Source: Chondrus crispus (lineage: Eukaryota; Rhodophyta; Florideophyceae; Gigartinales; Gigartinaceae). From it: a stretch of DNA of 64,000 bases. The notes beneath the pieces are model-generated. The model was not told the origin of the DNA. It searched no databases and worked only from the letters and a program-made list of their open reading frames with translations. The position numbers and the translations under genes are program-made. Positions 61,502 to 64,000 of the stretch are shown piece after piece. The stretch is from assembly GCF_000350225.1 (NCBI RefSeq), contig NW_005179196.1:1-64000 (forward strand). Reading direction: 5' to 3'. Within the stretch, counting starts at the first letter, position 1, and every line of letters begins with the position of its first letter.

Positions 61502-64000
61502 GTGAAACTACGAGAAAACGTCAACAAAAGGTGAAGATATACTGGGTGATCTCCAAGAGGTTATGGGCCCTGTTGTCACCCCGGAGAAGCAGACTAGAGC
61601 ACTGTTGTCAGCAGCTAGCCGCAAACAGTTATGGCACGAACGCTTGGGGCACGTTAGTGACTCTGTCATAACCAAGACGTCTCCTCTTGTCATCGGAATG
61701 GATCTCAAGAAAAATTCAAAGCTGCAATTCTGCGATTCATGTGCAAAAGGAGAATCCAAACGTAGTCCACGCACTGCAACATCAAAAGAGGCTTCCATGT
61801 CTACAAAACCGCTCGACTTGGTTCACAGTGACATAGTCAGACCACTACAGCAACCATCTCTGGGAAACGGACGTCATTTTATTCCACTATATGACGATGC
61901 AAGTGGTCTCTCTCTCGTAAGATTTCTGAGGAAGAATAGTGAAGCTGGAGCGGCACTGAAGGAAATGATCGTGGAGCTCGAGACGGCATTTGGCGGCAAG
62001 GTCAAACGACTTTGCACGGACAACGGCAAAGAGTTCCTATCCAAGAACATGGAAAGGTGGCTAAAGCAAAAGGGAATTGCACAAGAGCCGACACCGGTGT
62101 ACTCACCCGAGTCTAATGGAAAAGCGGAGCGTCTGAACCGCACATTGATGGACATGGCACGCACCATGCTAATGAATATTACTCACCTCAAGGGATAAAA
62201 AAGGCTCTGGGCTGAAGCCGTCAACATGTTCAACTTTCTCCGCAATAGGATGTACACAACAGCTTGCAATGAACGTAACAAAACACCGTACGAGTGCATT
62301 ATGAATCGGATGCCTGATCTAAGTCCCGTGCGCAAGTTCGGAAGCAAGGCGTTTGCGCATATTCCGAAACAAAAAAGAAAGGGAAAGTTTGAAGGCAGGG
62401 CACACGTTGGATACTGCATAGGATTGGAAAAAGGTAACAGCTACAAGGTTTACATCCCGTAGAGGCGCCAGATTATTGTTTTAAAGGACGTATCATTCGA
62501 TGAGAATGTAGAAAGCAACAAGACATCCACGGGGGACGCAGAAGCTAACACTGATGCCGCAATGGAACTTGTTCTTGAAAACATAGACATCGAAGAGGGT
62601 TCAGGAAAGACCAATGAAGGATCACATGGGGGTTTGAATGGAGAGACGGCTGCGGTTGACAATGGCACTCCTGTGGACAGTAGCGTCGACCTAGATGCTA
62701 TCACACACTACCCTGGCGTAAGGCGCTCCGCAAGGAGATCTGTACCTCCGCAGCGGTACGCAGCCCTGCTAACACTACAGGCACATATCGGAAATACGGA
62801 AGCTGCAACACCCCTCACTTATGCAGATGCTGTTCAAAGTTCGGACCAAGAAAGATGGAACGACGCTTTGGCAGAAGAGATTCAAGAAATCGAGAAGAAA
62901 AATACATGGAAACTCGTGGAACTGCCGCCTGGACGAAAAGCAGTCAAGAACAAGTGGGTCTATGCCAAGAAAACGGACGCGGATCAGAACATTACAAGGT
63001 ACCGTGCAAGGCTGGTTGCCAAAGGATTCACACAGCGAGATGGCATAGATTATGATGAGGTTTTTGCTCCTGTAGCCAGGTACTCTACAGTACGATTTAT
63101 CATGGCGATGGCTATGCAACAAAATCTCGATCTTGTCCAACTAGACGTCAAAGCAGCATTTCTAAACGGCAAGCTGGAGAAGAGATATACATGGAGCAAC
63201 CTCAAGGCTTTGAAATCCCTAGAAAACAGCACCTTGTGTATCGACTATACAAAGCACTCTACGGGTTGAAGAAAGCATCTCGAGCTTCGCACTTGACTAT
63301 TGACAGCTGTCTAAAATCTATCGGATGTAAGCGCTCAAACAGCGATGCAAGTCTTTACATCCTTTCTCTGGACTCTAAGAAAGTTTTCATCATAATCTAT
63401 GTTGATGACATTCTTTTGGCAGGCAGTGGGGTTGAGAACTTACAACGGGTTGCTACAATGATAGCCAAAGAGTTTGAGATCCGAGTCGACTTGCAAGTAA
63501 CAAAGTTCCTTGGCATAATAATTCAACATGAAAAGGCCGCAGGACAAACGAGGCTGCACAGTGCACCTATGATTGCTCAGATTCTATCTACATTCTCCAT
63601 GTTGGACTATCGCACTGCTTCAAATCCACTTCCACAACGCATTAACCTAAAGAACACTATAATACCAGAAGGTGATGGAAAAGCAACCATGGCGAAAGTA
63701 CCTTACCGCCAGCTAGTCGGCTCGCTATTACATTTGGCAAATACGACAAGACCAGACATTGCATTTGCCGCTGGTCTTCTATCCAGGCGTTTGGAAAGTC
63801 CAGAGCTTTGTCATTGGAATGCTGCCAAACACGTCTTACGGTACCTGAAGGGTACTGCAACTCTAAGCATTCAGTACAACAGAGACACCAGCAGCTCAAA
63901 TACTATTGAATTTCATGGTTTTTCGGACTCCGACTTTGCTGGAGATCAAAACACTCGTAAGTTCACAAGTGGTTTCGTGTTCATCTTGGCAGGGGGAGCC
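61502..64000 (+). mobile_element. Ty1/copia element CopiaC, 5'-truncated, runs off window
   Basis: It begins in the pre-integrase region (KQLWHERLGHVSDSVI; CDSCAKGESKRSPR), then integrase core (DLVHSDIV; RLCTDNGKEFLSKNM; YSPESNGKAERLNRTLMDMA), a linker, reverse transcriptase (WKLVELPPGRKAVKNKWVYA; YDEVFAPVARYSTVRFIMAM; LYGLKKASRASH; YVDDILLAGSG near 63400) and the RNase H start (GFSDSDFAGDQNTRKF) at the window edge. A classical copia family, distinct from CopiaA and CopiaB. It is broken in a few places (about three or four). Gag and protease are absent upstream and no 5' LTR was identified. Confidence 0.87.

Noticed and set aside
61555-61572. GGTTATGGGCCC resembling the copia primer-binding site inside CopiaC
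   Set aside because: It lies in frame within sequence continuous with the pre-integrase coding region, no LTR end precedes it, and 12 bases could match by chance. It might mark an internal deletion, but nothing else supports that.
1-64000. CRISPR arrays, bacterial operons or prophage
   Set aside because: No regularly spaced repeats with unique spacers and no bacterial gene order; tandem repeats present are minisatellites.

Overview
The window looks like nuclear DNA of a eukaryote with compact, intron-poor genes and a very heavy load of nested transposable elements. Long open frames without obvious introns, Ty3/gypsy chromoviruses with C-terminal chromodomains, Ty1/copia elements, pogo-like and PIF/Harbinger-like DNA transposons, and a TIR-NB-ARC-WD40 immune-receptor-like gene fit a multicellular red alga (a florideophyte such as Chondrus) best. 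That assignment is an inference from gene style, not a proven match. Some convenient open frames begin with TTG or GTG; for host genes I chose the first in-frame ATG that makes sense.

Layout. 1-1.12 kb: the 5' end of a TIR-NB-ARC gene (minus strand) that runs off the window. 1.6-4.6 kb: a pogo-like transposon with a solo LTR in its transposase. 4.6-6.4 kb: an unassigned GC-rich stretch and a minus-strand gypsy integrase remnant. 6.4-18.8 kb: chromovirus GypsyA, decayed inside, with a 1,055-bp solo LTR in it and an antisense coding block between pol and the 3' LTR. 18.8-20.2 kb: a Harbinger-like transposase. 20.6-21.8 kb: a host flavin-reductase-like gene. 22.1-29.5 kb: CopiaB on the minus strand, which looks whole, has nearly identical LTRs and carries a 491-codon antisense gene. 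29.5-32.3 kb: no host gene, but several minisatellites and a small TIR element. 32.35-37.36 kb: the full TIR-NB-ARC-WD40 gene. 37.7-56.1 kb: CopiaA, inserted just upstream of that gene, with a pogo-like element in its 5' LTR and the complete chromovirus GypsyB in its gag. 56-59 kb: a transposase-tail fragment, tRNA-like halves and two near-identical 278-bp inverted arms. 59.0-59.9 kb: a LINE-like C-terminal fragment. 60.3-61.2 kb: a broken M20 amidohydrolase gene. 61.5-64 kb: CopiaC, running off the window.

How it fits together. Host content is small: two receptor paralogues that seem to have exchanged sequence, one flavin-reductase-like protein and one amidohydrolase relic. Everything else is mobile DNA, and its nesting order is readable from target-site duplications and LTR divergence. 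The most unusual item is the antisense gene of CopiaB. It is intact, ends one base from the end of pol on the other strand, has its own AATAAA, and encodes a protein with a papain-like Cys...His...Asp arrangement and a lysine-rich tail. GypsyA carries an unrelated-looking antisense block at the same relative position.
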